From Pontibacter harenae (GTDB lineage: Bacteria; Bacteroidota; Bacteroidia; Cytophagales; Hymenobacteraceae): a stretch of 64,000 bases of DNA. The translations under genes were made by a program, and so were the position numbers. Positions within the stretch are counted from its first letter, which is position 1. Every line of letters begins with the position of its first letter. The stretch covers positions 1 through 64,000 of the forward strand of contig NZ_JAJJWH010000017.1 of NCBI RefSeq assembly GCF_020907245.1, in the 5' to 3' direction. Positions 24,629 to 33,932 of this stretch are shown here, in pieces. The notes beneath the pieces are model-generated. The model was not told the DNA's origin. It was given only the letters and a program-made list of their open reading frames with translations, and did not search any database.

Positions 24629-25966
24629 ATGAAACGCAAGCTCATGCTTTGCCTTTTATGGTGTGCTTCTGGCCTGGCGGCCATGGCGCAAACCAAAGGC
24701 AACAAAATTGAATTCACAGAGTACACGCTGCCAAACGGACTGCACGTAGTCCTGCACCAGGACAACTCCACGCCAAACGTAGCGGTATCGGTGCTATACC
24801 ATGTTGGTTCCAAAAACGAACAGGCTGGCCGTACGGGCTTTGCCCACTTCTTTGAGCACCTTATGTTTGAAGGCACCGAGAACATAGACCGCGGACAATA
24901 CTTCAAGCTTGTAGAAAATGCAGGTGGCGCCCTAAACGCTAATACTTCTTTCGACAGAACTTATTATTATGAACTGTTGCCGTCTAACCAGCTGAAGCTT
25001 GGTTTATGGATGGAAGCGGAACGTATGCGTTCGGCCAAAGTAGATGAAGTGGGCGTAGAAACGCAACGCAAGGTGGTACAGGAAGAGAAGCGCGAGCGTA
25101 TAGATAACCAGCCTTACGGAACGATGGGCCAAAATGTGTTTGGCTTGGCTTATACAAAGCACCCTTACCAGAATATGCCTATCGGTACTTTCGAGGATTT
25201 GAACAACGCTAAAATCGAAGAGTTCAGAGACTTCTACAAGACTTTTTATGTACCAAACAACGCCACTCTTTCTATTGCTGGCGACATCAACGTAGAAGAA
25301 ACGAAAAAGCTGATTGACCAGTATTTTGCAAGCATCCCGAAGGGCACAAAAGAGATTCCTCGTCCGAACGTAGTAGAGCCGAAGCAGACGGAAGAGCGCC
25401 GTAAAACAGTTTATGACAACATTCAGTTGCCAGCTGTCATTCAAGCTTATCACATTCCAGCCCAAGGCACCGACGACTATTACGCCTTATCTATGCTAAC
25501 AACTTTGCTTTCTGGTGGCGAGAGTGCCCGTTTGCCAAAATCTTTGGTTGATAAGCAGCAGAAAGCGGTAGCTGCCGCCTCTATCCCTTTCCCTACCGAA
25601 GACCCAGGTTTGTTCTTAACTTATGCTATTGCCAACATGGGTGTGCAGGTAGATGACCTGGAGCAGGCGATGAACGCAGAAATTGAAAAGGTAAAAAGTG
25701 CCCCCCTGAGCGACAAGGAATTCCAGAAGCTGCGCAATCAGATTGAAAGCCAGTTTGTACAAGGAAACCGCACCGTAGCAGGCCGTGCCGAAAGTCTGGC
25801 AAACTACCATGTGTACTTTGGCAATGCCAACCTGATCAACACAGAGATTGATCGCTACATGAAGGTGACAAAGGAAGACATTACACGAGTGGCAAAAGAA
25901 TATCTTACAAAAAGCAACCGTGTAGTGGTACATTACCTTCCAAAGTCAGCTCAACCAAAACAATAA
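24629..25966 (+). CDS. M16 family zinc peptidase (catalytic subunit)
   Basis: A 445-aa secreted protein: signal peptide (MKRKLMLCLLWCASGLAAMAQ), then an M16 pitrilysin-like domain with the inverted zinc motif HFFEH (His73, Glu76, His77) in GFAHFFEHLMFEGTENI. The distal Glu ligand region is QEEKRERIDN. The second half is the inactive M16_C-type domain. Such proteins degrade peptides in the periplasm as a heterodimer with a non-catalytic M16 partner, which is encoded next, 58 nt downstream. The spacing and shared strand indicate an operon. Confidence 0.92.
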   Translation: MKRKLMLCLLWCASGLAAMAQTKGNKIEFTEYTLPNGLHVVLHQDNSTPNVAVSVLYHVGSKNEQAGRTGFAHFFEHLMFEGTENIDRGQYFKLVENAGGALNANTSFDRTYYYELLPSNQLKLGLWMEAERMRSAKVDEVGVETQRKVVQEEKRERIDNQPYGTMGQNVFGLAYTKHPYQNMPIGTFEDLNNAKIEEFRDFYKTFYVPNNATLSIAGDINVEETKKLIDQYFASIPKGTKEIPRPNVVEPKQTEERRKTVYDNIQLPAVIQAYHIPAQGTDDYYALSMLTTLLSGGESARLPKSLVDKQQKAVAAASIPFPTEDPGLFLTYAIANMGVQVDDLEQAMNAEIEKVKSAPLSDKEFQKLRNQIESQFVQGNRTVAGRAESLANYHVYFGNANLINTEIDRYMKVTKEDITRVAKEYLTKSNRVVVHYLPKSAQPKQ

Positions 25967-26024
25967 GCTTAAAAGTTTTAGATGTTAGATATTAGTCTAA
26001 TGTCTCTATAGATTTATCTTCATC

Positions 26025-28106
26025 ATGAAAAAAATGTATAACACCCTTGTGCTCGTACTGGCTGTTGCTTTTACTGTCGCAGCACAAACCAGACAAACGC
26101 CACCTCCTCCAGGCCCTGCTCCTGAAATTGAGCTTGGTAAGTACGAAAGTTTTACTCTGAAGAATGGCCTTAAAGTATATGTGGTAGAAAACCATAAGCT
26201 GCCAGTCGTATCGATGCAGCTCGTACTGGACCGTGACCCGATTTTAGAAGGCGACAAAGCTGGCTATGTGCAGGCTGCTGGCCAGATGATGCGCACAGGC
26301 ACAAAAAGCCGCAGCAAAGATCAGTTTGATGAGCAGGTAGACTTTATCGGAGCTAACTTGTCTTTCAATTCAACAGGATTTCAGGCTTCATCTTTAAAGA
26401 AGCACCTGCCTACGCTGATGGAGCTTACAACTGATGCACTTCTAAACCCCAATTTCACACAAGAGGAACTGGACAAGATAAAGAAGCAAATGGCCGCTGG
26501 CCTGGCGCAGCAGAAAGAAAGCCCAGATGCTATTGCTAACCAGACTCGTAGCTTACTACTCTATGGCAAAAACCATCCTTACGGAGAGTTGATGACCGAG
26601 GAAACAGTAGAGAACATCAAGCTGCAAGACATCCAGAACTATTACAACAACTACTTTAAGCCAAATGTCGGTTACTTAGCTGTTGTTGGCGACATCACTC
26701 CTAAAGAGGCTAAAAAGCTCCTAAGCAAGTCGCTGAAGAACTGGAAAAAAGCTAACATAAACCAGAAGCAGTACGACCTGCCACAACAGCCTAAGCAAAC
26801 GCAGGTAGTGATAGTAGACAGGCCAAGCGCAGTACAAACGGCTCTTTCGTTTACTAATCCTGCAGCGTTAAAACCAGGTGCTGAAGACGCTATTCCAGCG
26901 CAGTTGATGAACATTATATTAGGAGGCAGCGGTGGTGCCCGATTGTTTAACAACCTGCGTGAAAAGAATGGCTATACTTATGGTGCATATTCTTCTATTT
27001 CTTCTGATGAAATTTTAGGCCGTTTCAATGCTTATGCCAACGTGCGTAATGCCGTTACCGATAGTGCAGCTATGGAATTCTTAACCGAACTGAGCCGCAT
27101 CAGAAACGAAAAAGTAACCGAAGAAGAACTAAACAACGCCAAAGCATACATTACTGGCAGCTATGGACGTGGCTTAGAAAACCCTGGCACCGTTGCAAAC
27201 TACGCCTTGAATACAGCTATTTATGGTTTGCCAGCAGATTATTATGCCAACTACCTTAAAAAGGTCGAAGCTGTAACGCCAGCCGACATACAACGTGTGG
27301 CGCAAAAGTATATACGCCCAGACCAGATGTATATTGTGGCTGTAGGTAATGCCAGCGAAATAGCTGAAAAACTGAAGCGCTTCGACAAGGACGACAACCA
27401 GATTACGTACTACAGCCCAGAAGGCGAGAAAGTGGACATGGCAGCAAAGTCTGCTCCTGCCGATGTTACAGCAGAGCAGGTTTTCACTAACTATATTCAG
27501 GCTGTAGGCGGCAAGGCTAACATCGAGAAGCTACAGGATATCTCCATCAACAGCACTGCCAGTATTCAAGGCATGCAGATACAGATGGAGCAGAAGCAGA
27601 AAGGTGCTGATCAGTTGGCAGTACAGCTAATGATGAACAACAGCCCAATCCAGCGTGTGATTATTAACGGAGACAAAGGCAAAATGGAAGCGCCAATGCA
27701 AGGCGTGAACAAAGAGATGACAGCTGAAGAACTGAAGGCTCAGAAAATGGAGCTTGATGCCTTTCCTATGCTGCGCTATAACCAAGCAGGTGTTACAGCC
27801 AAAGTTACGGGCACAGAAAAAGTGAATGGCAAAGATGCTTATGCAGTAGAAGTATCTGTACCAGGCGGCCAGAAGTCAACACACTATTTCGATAAGAACT
27901 CAGGCCTTCGTGTAAAGCAGGTAACCAGCGTTGAAACACCGCAAGGAGCCATTACACAGACTAGAACCTTCAGCGACTACAAAGAAGTGAACGGTGTAAA
28001 GTTTCCTTATGTAGTGGAAACTGTAGTCGGCCCTCAGGTAATGAAGTTTGAAGTACAGAATATTGAAGTAAATAAAGGTCTGAACGACGAAACTTTTAAG
28101 TTATAA
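26025..28106 (+). CDS. M16 family non-catalytic partner with extra C-terminal LolA/lipoprotein-like domain
   Basis: A 693-aa secreted protein with a signal peptide (MKKMYNTLVLVLAVAFTVAAQ) and a Pro-rich mature start. The two M16 domains span about 35-450. Where the zinc motif should be it reads GYVQAAGQMMRTGT, so it has no HxxEH, while the EKNGYTYGAYSS segment of the C-terminal half keeps the Arg/Tyr-type substrate motif of partner subunits. Residues about 475-690 form an added domain (ADVTAEQVFTNYIQAVGGKANIEKL...; YFDKNSGLRVKQV; DYKEVNGVKFPYVVE) resembling the LolA/outer-membrane lipoprotein-sorting fold. That extension may anchor or bind lipid; this part is inferred. Confidence 0.87.
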   Translation: MKKMYNTLVLVLAVAFTVAAQTRQTPPPPGPAPEIELGKYESFTLKNGLKVYVVENHKLPVVSMQLVLDRDPILEGDKAGYVQAAGQMMRTGTKSRSKDQFDEQVDFIGANLSFNSTGFQASSLKKHLPTLMELTTDALLNPNFTQEELDKIKKQMAAGLAQQKESPDAIANQTRSLLLYGKNHPYGELMTEETVENIKLQDIQNYYNNYFKPNVGYLAVVGDITPKEAKKLLSKSLKNWKKANINQKQYDLPQQPKQTQVVIVDRPSAVQTALSFTNPAALKPGAEDAIPAQLMNIILGGSGGARLFNNLREKNGYTYGAYSSISSDEILGRFNAYANVRNAVTDSAAMEFLTELSRIRNEKVTEEELNNAKAYITGSYGRGLENPGTVANYALNTAIYGLPADYYANYLKKVEAVTPADIQRVAQKYIRPDQMYIVAVGNASEIAEKLKRFDKDDNQITYYSPEGEKVDMAAKSAPADVTAEQVFTNYIQAVGGKANIEKLQDISINSTASIQGMQIQMEQKQKGADQLAVQLMMNNSPIQRVIINGDKGKMEAPMQGVNKEMTAEELKAQKMELDAFPMLRYNQAGVTAKVTGTEKVNGKDAYAVEVSVPGGQKSTHYFDKNSGLRVKQVTSVETPQGAITQTRTFSDYKEVNGVKFPYVVETVVGPQVMKFEVQNIEVNKGLNDETFKL

Positions 28107-28126
28107 TTTATAAGTTTTTTTAGTCT

Positions 28127-28160
28127 AAAAAGGCGTTTCCTGCTCAGGAGACGCCTTTTT
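28127..28160 (+). terminator. terminator after the M16 operon
   Basis: AAAAAGGCGTTTCCT ... AGGAGACGCCTTTTT forms a 14-15-bp hairpin (one G-U pair) with a 4-nt loop and a T-run. Confidence 0.85.
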
Positions 28161-28334
28161 ATGGTTGTACTTTTCATGATTGGAGAATGGTGTATGGTGT
28201 TTAGCTAGAGTTATTTTTTGGTGCGAAAACTACCTCTTGCCACAGCAGGTGTTCTTGTATTTGGCAGGTAATTCGTTTACTGTTGAACTTTCTCTCATTT
28301 AGCAGGAGACACAGCAGATTGAGTTGCCTTTGTT

Positions 28335-28399
28335 GGGCTCTGCGAGCCCGTAAAGTCGGAGACTCCACTCTGTTAATAAGTCACGAATCTGGAGATTCG
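28335..28399. repeat. short palindromic repeat cluster
   Basis: Between the M16 terminator and the convergent DUF72 gene there are three small palindromes: GGGCTC-TGC-GAGCCC (28335-28349), GGAG-A-CTCC (28358-28366) and CGAATCT-GG-AGATTCG (28384-28399). They resemble the REP-like units at 35.8 kb in spacing and hairpin form. No gene is seen in 28161-28439. Confidence 0.5.
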
Positions 28400-28439
28400 C
28401 GCCAGTAAGGAACTACATTTTAACTCTTAAACTCACAAT

Positions 28440-29348
28440 TCAAAAAAGCTCTCCCTGCACAGGCTGTACAAACTTTTTTGGAGGCCTTAAGTCAAACTCA
28501 CATACTTCATTTAACTTATTGATCAGGTAAGTAGCTAGCTCTGGTGAAGCCGTGTTATCAGGTTCGTGCACAAAAAAGTACAGCTTCTGCAGTCCCAAGT
28601 CAAACCATACTTTCAGTCGTTCCACCCAGGCATCAATGCGGGTATAGTCTGTAGGATGCAGGCCGTTGCCTACAAAGCGGACCATGGCTGTTGGCGTGGT
28701 AAGGCGCATGTGCAGCACGTCTCTTCGGCCAGCTACATCGGTTAGCACAGTGCTGGCCCTGTACTTCTGTAGTACCTCAAAAAGCTCCAGCGAGGCAACA
28801 TTATCCGTAAACCAATCGGGATGTCGCAGTTCTACAGCTATGGGTACGCTTTCGGGTACATACTTTACAAAGTTTTCCAGGTCTTGTAACTGCCTCGGGC
28901 CAAAAGAAGGCGGCAACTGCAGAAAGGTGTCTCCTAACTTATCTTCCAGGCTAGCCACGGCTTCACAAAAAGTAGCAGACAGGTCTAACGTTCGGCTTAA
29001 CTGGCTCTCGTGGCTAATCAGTTGCGGAAACTTAGGGCAGAAGGTAAAACCCTGCGGCACCGACTGCCGCCATCGCTCAATGGTACTCTGTGTTGGAATA
29101 TGGTAGTGGGTACTATTCAGTTCTATGGTGTTAAACTGCTTTGCATACCATAGTAAAGAGTCTTTCTCAGGCATTTTGGCAGGATAATACTGCCCTACCC
29201 AAGCCTTGTTTACCCACACAGGCAAGCCAATGTATACCTCAGGCTTCTGAGCCTTCTTTTCTTGCTGCAGCAAAAGCCCTGTATCGGGGTGGTCTGGTGG
29301 CAGCGTAAAATCTACGCGGCTGATATTTTGTAGCTTTCCAAAATCCAT
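28440..29348 (-). CDS. DUF72 (YecE-family) protein
   Basis: A 302-aa protein with the family landmarks: YIGLPVWVNKAWVGQYYPAKMPEKDSLLWYAKQFNTIELNSTHYHIP near residues 40-100, then GFTFCPKFPQLISH, FLQLPPSFGPRQL, VAVELRHPDW-like (IAVELRHPDWF), and a C-terminal YFFVHEPDN. DUF72 is a TIM-barrel family with no agreed biochemical role. No signal peptide. Transcribed alone, with its own promoter region shared divergently with rlpA. Confidence 0.9.
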   Translation of the reverse strand: MDFGKLQNISRVDFTLPPDHPDTGLLLQQEKKAQKPEVYIGLPVWVNKAWVGQYYPAKMPEKDSLLWYAKQFNTIELNSTHYHIPTQSTIERWRQSVPQGFTFCPKFPQLISHESQLSRTLDLSATFCEAVASLEDKLGDTFLQLPPSFGPRQLQDLENFVKYVPESVPIAVELRHPDWFTDNVASLELFEVLQKYRASTVLTDVAGRRDVLHMRLTTPTAMVRFVGNGLHPTDYTRIDAWVERLKVWFDLGLQKLYFFVHEPDNTASPELATYLINKLNEVCEFDLRPPKKFVQPVQGELF

Positions 29349-29682
29349 ATCTGCTCTTTATTTTACACCTTGCACTATTCAAATTGATGCACAAAGTAAC
29401 GTATTCAGTCTTGCCTCCCTCTAATCAATACCCCCCTTCTCTTATCAATAAATATAAGGTCACCGCTCTTTATTTTTTTATGATGACCATAAAAATTTGT
29501 TCTGTTGTTCAATACATGAAAATATTGCCATACGTACTTTAAACGCACATTTTGCAAACGAAGACTTACAGCAAATTTAACCAGATCGACCGTATCCCCC
29601 TACACACTTTGCCAGAAATGAGCTTAAAAGGGCTGATTTAAAAAATTTGCTTATCTTTGTCGCTTCACCAACTATTAACTAT
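29349..29682. promoter_or_regulatory. divergent promoter region, DUF72 gene and rlpA
   Basis: A 334-nt AT-rich spacer without a gene. On the plus strand TATCTTTG at 29652-29659 matches the -7 consensus, 24 nt before the rlpA start; no TTTG is found at the expected -33 place, so the promoter is partial by sequence. Confidence 0.5.
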
Positions 29683-30321
29683 ATGAATATTAATAGAAAG
29701 TGCTCTATTTTTACAGTAATTCTATTTTTTATTATCGGCATTAGCCAGTCCACTTTCGCACAAAGCGAAGACATTCAAAAAGGACAAGCCTCTTGGTACG
29801 GGAGCAAGTACCATGGCAAAAAAACCAGCAGCGGCGAGCGTTATAACAAAAACGACATGACCGCCGCCCACAACACCCTCCCTTTCGGCACAAAGGTAAA
29901 GGTAACCAACCTCGACAACAACGAAACTGTAGTGGTACGTGTAAACGACCGCGGCCCCTATGTAGGCGATCGTATAATTGATGTGTCTGAGGTGGCTGCC
30001 CAGAAGCTAGGCTTCCACTCCCAAGGAGTCGGTACGGTTAAGGTAGAGGTTTTGGAGCTACCTGGAAATTACGATCCACAGAATGCAGGCTTCTACACCA
30101 TCCAGACAGGAGCCTACACCGATCAGAAGAGAGCGCAGCAGCTTAGCGCAAAACTTAAGGCTTTTGACAAGTACCTTACCGTAGAGGTAAAAGAAGAGCA
30201 GATAAAAGGCAGAAAAATTCACCGCATCAGAGCGGGCCGTTTCGATAATCGCAAAGAGGCAGAAGCCTTCAACGATTTGCTAAAAGAAGCAGGACTTTCT
30301 GGCCTTGTAAGAGAAGCGTAA
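29683..30321 (+). CDS. rlpA: RlpA-like septal/peptidoglycan protein with SPOR domain
   Basis: I start at ATG 29683 (MNINRKCSIF...); the upstream 12 codons overlap the promoter. The 212-aa product has a signal peptide ending near STFAQ, a double-psi beta-barrel RlpA domain (about 30-120: GQASWYGSKYHGKKTSSGERY, MTAAHNTLPFGTKVKVTNL, VVRVNDRGPY, DVSEVAAQKLGF) and a C-terminal SPOR domain (about 138-210: FYTIQTGAYTDQKRAQQL). RlpA is a lytic transglycosylase acting on denuded glycan strands at division septa; SPOR binds those strands. The lipoprotein Cys of E. coli RlpA is absent here, so the protein is probably periplasmic. Confidence 0.9.
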   Translation: MNINRKCSIFTVILFFIIGISQSTFAQSEDIQKGQASWYGSKYHGKKTSSGERYNKNDMTAAHNTLPFGTKVKVTNLDNNETVVVRVNDRGPYVGDRIIDVSEVAAQKLGFHSQGVGTVKVEVLELPGNYDPQNAGFYTIQTGAYTDQKRAQQLSAKLKAFDKYLTVEVKEEQIKGRKIHRIRAGRFDNRKEAEAFNDLLKEAGLSGLVREA

Positions 30322-30332
30322 TCCTTTCTTAT

Positions 30333-30386
30333 ACTATAAAACAAAAGCGGGAGCCTTATGTAAGGCTCCCGCTTTTGTTTTATAGT
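30333..30386. terminator. long bidirectional hairpin after rlpA
   Basis: A perfect 26-bp inverted repeat (30333-30358 with 30361-30386) with essentially no spacer; the outer part is AACAAAAG/CTTTTGTT and the inner part GC-rich. It ends rlpA transcripts. Confidence 0.75.
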
Positions 30387-30422
30387 TGTTTTCCGTAACT
30401 TAATCAAAATACAACCAACAGT

Positions 30423-31598
30423 ATGCAAAAGACTCTTCTACCCCTTCTCTTCCTGTTACTTATACTTCAGGTAAACACGGCCAAAGCAGCTGCTCCAGAA
30501 GTTGGCGAAGCGGCACCTAAGCTACAACTGACAGGGCTGCTGCAGGCATCAGGCAAACTAGAGCAGAACCTAAATTCGCTAAAGGGCAAAGTGGTGGTAC
30601 TGGAGTTTTGGGCCACCTGGTGCGCGCCCTGCATTGCAGCTATGCCACACCTGAACGAGCTTTCAGAGAAGTATAAAAACAAAGGCGTACAGTTTATATC
30701 CGTTACCGACGAGACGGATGAAAAAGCAAAAAACTTTCTGAAGAAACGCAAGATAAATGGCTGGGTAGGTATAGACGGCAACGAAGCCATGCATGAGGCG
30801 TACGAGGTGCAGGCTATTCCGTTTACCGTGGTAATCGGTGCAGACGGCAACGTGTTAGGCTATCCTGACGGAAAAACACTTTCAGAGGAAATGCTGAATA
30901 AAGCACTAGCAGGAAAGACACTGACAGTAGCAACCGATTCACCAGAAGCACCTACTTCCAATACTACTGCTGATTTAGCTAAGCCACTTTACGAGCTAAG
31001 TATACGGCCGTCGGCAAGTCAGGGAATGTCTAACATGCTGATGCCCCAGATGTACAGGACTAAAGGCGCTCAGGCTCTGGACATCATTAAAATAGCATTT
31101 GATGCGACTGATAAACAAACAGAAGTAACCACTACCTTACCCGAAGGAGGTTTTGATGTAGTAGCCACCAACCCAGGCAAAGGCTCGCCTATGTGGGCAT
31201 GGCGCCCGCAACTGCAGCAGATGCTGCAAGATGTGTGGGCCATAGAAGTACGCCAAGAGCAAAAAGAGATGGAAGTGTATGAGCTAATTACCACCACAGC
31301 TGCAGCCAAACGCTTAAGAGAAGCCGCCCCGGAAGAGGCTTATAGCCAGCAAAGTTCCGACGAAGGCGTACTGGCAGGTCGCAACACATCCACCGCTGGT
31401 TTAGCTAAAATATTGCAGAACGTGCTAAAAGAACCTGTAGTGGATGCTACCAACTTGCAACGCAAGTATGACTATAATTTATACTTCGACGAAAACAAAC
31501 CTGAGACACTCCTAAAATCCTTAGAGGAGGAAATGGGGCTGAAGCTAAGAAAGGTGAAGCGGCCTATAGAGCTGCTGGTGATCGCCCCGAAAAAGTAA
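30423..31598 (+). CDS. TlpA-type thioredoxin fused to a DUF3738-like domain
   Basis: A 391-aa secreted protein. After a signal peptide (about 1-23) comes a TlpA/ResA thioredoxin fold (about 30-165) with the redox motif WCAPC (Cys67, Cys70) in EFWATWCAPCIAAMPHL. Residues about 185-391 resemble the TIGR03435/DUF3738 'soil-associated' domain (LYELSIRPSA..., DVVATNPG, AEP-type VVDATNLQRKYDYNL, LEEEMGLKLRKVKRPIELLVI). That fusion occurs in Bacteroidota and Acidobacteria, but no function is established. It is likely to act as a periplasmic thiol-disulfide protein on an unknown target. It lies alone between two strong terminators. Confidence 0.85.
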   Translation: MQKTLLPLLFLLLILQVNTAKAAAPEVGEAAPKLQLTGLLQASGKLEQNLNSLKGKVVVLEFWATWCAPCIAAMPHLNELSEKYKNKGVQFISVTDETDEKAKNFLKKRKINGWVGIDGNEAMHEAYEVQAIPFTVVIGADGNVLGYPDGKTLSEEMLNKALAGKTLTVATDSPEAPTSNTTADLAKPLYELSIRPSASQGMSNMLMPQMYRTKGAQALDIIKIAFDATDKQTEVTTTLPEGGFDVVATNPGKGSPMWAWRPQLQQMLQDVWAIEVRQEQKEMEVYELITTTAAAKRLREAAPEEAYSQQSSDEGVLAGRNTSTAGLAKILQNVLKEPVVDATNLQRKYDYNLYFDENKPETLLKSLEEEMGLKLRKVKRPIELLVIAPKK

Positions 31599-31641
31599 AA
31601 ACAAGAGGCTGCACCTGATTCAGATGCAGCCTCTTGTTTTT
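31597..31641. terminator. bidirectional terminator
   Basis: A perfect 17-bp stem (31597-31613 with 31625-31641, core CAAGAGGCTGCA) around an 11-nt loop with flanking A- and T-runs, between the TlpA gene and the convergent lipoprotein gene. It overlaps the end of the TlpA stop codon region. Confidence 0.85.
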
Positions 31642-31660
31642 AGAGCCACCTGCTATGCGT

Positions 31661-32011
31661 TTAGTTTTCCCATACTGTCCTACTATAGGTGGCATTGCTA
31701 AAATCTTTTCCGTTTATAACAGTATCACTCCATCCTCCTACAGTTCCTAAGCTGTTACAATCAGAATTCATTACTTTACTAGACTGATCGGTCTTACATG
31801 TACCAGAATTAAAGACGTATACCGTCTCGTTCTGAAAGTTATATTCATCGACCTTAGCACCTGTACTACATGCTACTTTACTGAAGTCCTTAATACTTTT
31901 CTCCACACATTTCGGCACCCCCTTTTCAACATCAACCTTTTCACAGCCAGCCAAAATTAAAACTGCCAATATTGGAAGATAAACCCCGCTTCTCTTCAGT
32001 CCTTTTTTCAT
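31661..32011 (-). CDS. small cysteine-rich lipoprotein
   Basis: A 116-aa lipoprotein with signal peptide and lipobox (LILAGC, mature Cys about residue 23). The mature part has further Cys residues (PKCVEKSIKDF, VACSTGAKV, SGTCKTD, SDCNSLG) and the motif NETVYVFNSGTC. The spacing suggests disulfides. It resembles small Bacteroidota lipoproteins I associate with DUF6970, an attribution made from memory and unchecked. Function unknown. Monocistronic. Confidence 0.75.
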   Translation of the reverse strand: MKKGLKRSGVYLPILAVLILAGCEKVDVEKGVPKCVEKSIKDFSKVACSTGAKVDEYNFQNETVYVFNSGTCKTDQSSKVMNSDCNSLGTVGGWSDTVINGKDFSNATYSRTVWEN

Positions 32012-32281
32012 ACGATCATTGTATTTTTAACTACTCTTCTACACAATACTTGCAGTTTTGTTAGTGTGACCCTACATCCTTACAGTGGTTGCATGCAAAG
32101 CTTATTTCTCTTTTTAAATAGAAGGGGCTGGTTGATTTTTTATATAACTGCCAACACCATTCATCTATAAATATACCCCTTTCGGCATTTTTAGCCTCTC
32201 TGTACTTTGAAAGATGGGAGAAAAGAATTAAAATTAACTACCGAAAAACGTTACCTCTTCAAACTAAACTAATCTTATACT

Positions 32282-33928
32282 TTGAAAAGAAGAAATTTCC
32301 TTGAATTGTCGGCACTTGGATTTGGTGGCTTGATGCTGCCCAACATCCCTGTGTTCGGTGATACTGTATCGCCAGAGCGCATGCTGGAGCAGGTTGATAC
32401 TGCCCTTAAAAAGCGCTTAGCCGATGTAGCTTTGAACACAGCAAAATCGAAAGGTGCCTCTTATGCCGATGTGCGCATTGGCCGCTATCTGCAACAGTAT
32501 GTCTTTACCCGCGAAAAACAGGTACAGAACATTGTTAACGCAGAGTCTTATGGTGTAGGCGTGCGTGTGCTGGCAAACGGTACCTGGGGCTTCGCCGCCA
32601 CCTCCGATGTGTCGGACAAAGGTATAGCCAAAGCTGCCGAACAGGCTGTAGCCATAGCTAAAGCCAATGCCAAGTTACAAAAAGAGCCAGTGCAGCTAGC
32701 TCCTGTAAAAGGTTACGGCGAAGTAAGTTGGCGCACTCCGATGGAGAAAAATGCTTTTGAGGTGCCTGTTGGCGAAAAAGCTGATCTGCTTTTAGCCGCT
32801 AACGCCAAGGCAATGGAGAATGGCGCTAACTTTGTTAACTCCGCGCTATTCCAGGTAAACGAGCAGAAGTATTTTGCCTCAACTGAAGGTTCTTACATCG
32901 ACCAGGACATCCACCGCATCTGGCCAAACTTTACGGTTACAGCCGTAGACAAGGCTTCTGGCAAATTCAGAACCCGCGAAGCCTTGAGTGCACCGATGGG
33001 CATGGGCTATGAGTACATGATTCCGAAGGCATCCGAAAAAATAAAAGGTCCTGAAGGCACTGGTTTGGTAGGCTACCGCTATGCTTACGATATGTTGGAA
33101 GACGCTGCCCTTGCCGCCAGACAAGCCAAAGAAAAGCTCACGGCAAAGTCGGTGTTGGCTGGCAAGTATGACTTGGTGCTGGACCCGAACCACCTCGGAT
33201 TGACGATACACGAATCGGTAGGTCACCCACTGGAGTTGGACCGTGTGCTTGGCTACGAAGCTAACTATGCAGGCACTTCCTTTGCTACTTTGGATAAATG
33301 GAAGACTAAAAACTTTAAGTATGGTTCTGACAAAGTAAACATTTTTGCCGACAAGGTACAACCTGGCTCCTTAGGCCTAGTAGGCTGGGACGATGAAGGT
33401 GTAAAAACAAAAAAGTGGGACCTGATAAAAGATGGCGTTTTGGTAAATTATCAGGCTATCCGCGATCAGGCACATATCATTGGCGAAGACGAATCTCATG
33501 GATGCTGCTACGCCGATAATTGGAGCTCTGTGCAGTTCCAGCGTATGGCTAACATCTCGCTTGCACCAGGCAAGGAGAAGAAAAACGTAGACCAACTGAT
33601 TGCTGGAGTAGACAAAGGCATTTACATTGCAGGCCGAGGTTCTTATTCTATAGATCAACAGCGCTATAACTTCCAGTTTGGTGGCACAACCTTCCACGAG
33701 ATCAAGAATGGAAAGATTGTCGGTCCGCTGGAGGACGTAGCCTACCAAAGCAACACCCAAGAATTCTGGAACTCGTGCGCTGACATGTGCGACGAAAGCG
33801 ACTACCGCCTCTTCGGCTCCTTCTTCGACGGAAAAGGTCAGCCAAGCCAGGTGAGCGCAGTATCGCATGGTTCAGCCCATACACGCTTTAACGGTGTAAA
33901 TGTAATCAATACCGCTAGACGCATTTAA
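32282..33928 (+). CDS. tldD: TldD-like metalloprotease with Tat-type signal
   Basis: A 548-aa TldD/PmbA-family protein beginning at a TTG codon (no upstream ATG fits). The N-terminus KRRNFLELSALGFGG has the twin-arginine pattern, implying export after folding, unlike cytoplasmic E. coli TldD. The metal motif is HESVGH (His310, Glu311, His315), with the flanking LDPNHLGLTIHESVGHPLELDR and IIGEDESHG. TldD works with TldE to degrade peptides (microcin and toxin processing are the studied cases). The TldE-like gene lies 470 nt downstream, separated by a decayed gene. Confidence 0.93.
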   Translation: MKRRNFLELSALGFGGLMLPNIPVFGDTVSPERMLEQVDTALKKRLADVALNTAKSKGASYADVRIGRYLQQYVFTREKQVQNIVNAESYGVGVRVLANGTWGFAATSDVSDKGIAKAAEQAVAIAKANAKLQKEPVQLAPVKGYGEVSWRTPMEKNAFEVPVGEKADLLLAANAKAMENGANFVNSALFQVNEQKYFASTEGSYIDQDIHRIWPNFTVTAVDKASGKFRTREALSAPMGMGYEYMIPKASEKIKGPEGTGLVGYRYAYDMLEDAALAARQAKEKLTAKSVLAGKYDLVLDPNHLGLTIHESVGHPLELDRVLGYEANYAGTSFATLDKWKTKNFKYGSDKVNIFADKVQPGSLGLVGWDDEGVKTKKWDLIKDGVLVNYQAIRDQAHIIGEDESHGCCYADNWSSVQFQRMANISLAPGKEKKNVDQLIAGVDKGIYIAGRGSYSIDQQRYNFQFGGTTFHEIKNGKIVGPLEDVAYQSNTQEFWNSCADMCDESDYRLFGSFFDGKGQPSQVSAVSHGSAHTRFNGVNVINTARRI

Positions 33929-33932
33929 ATGC

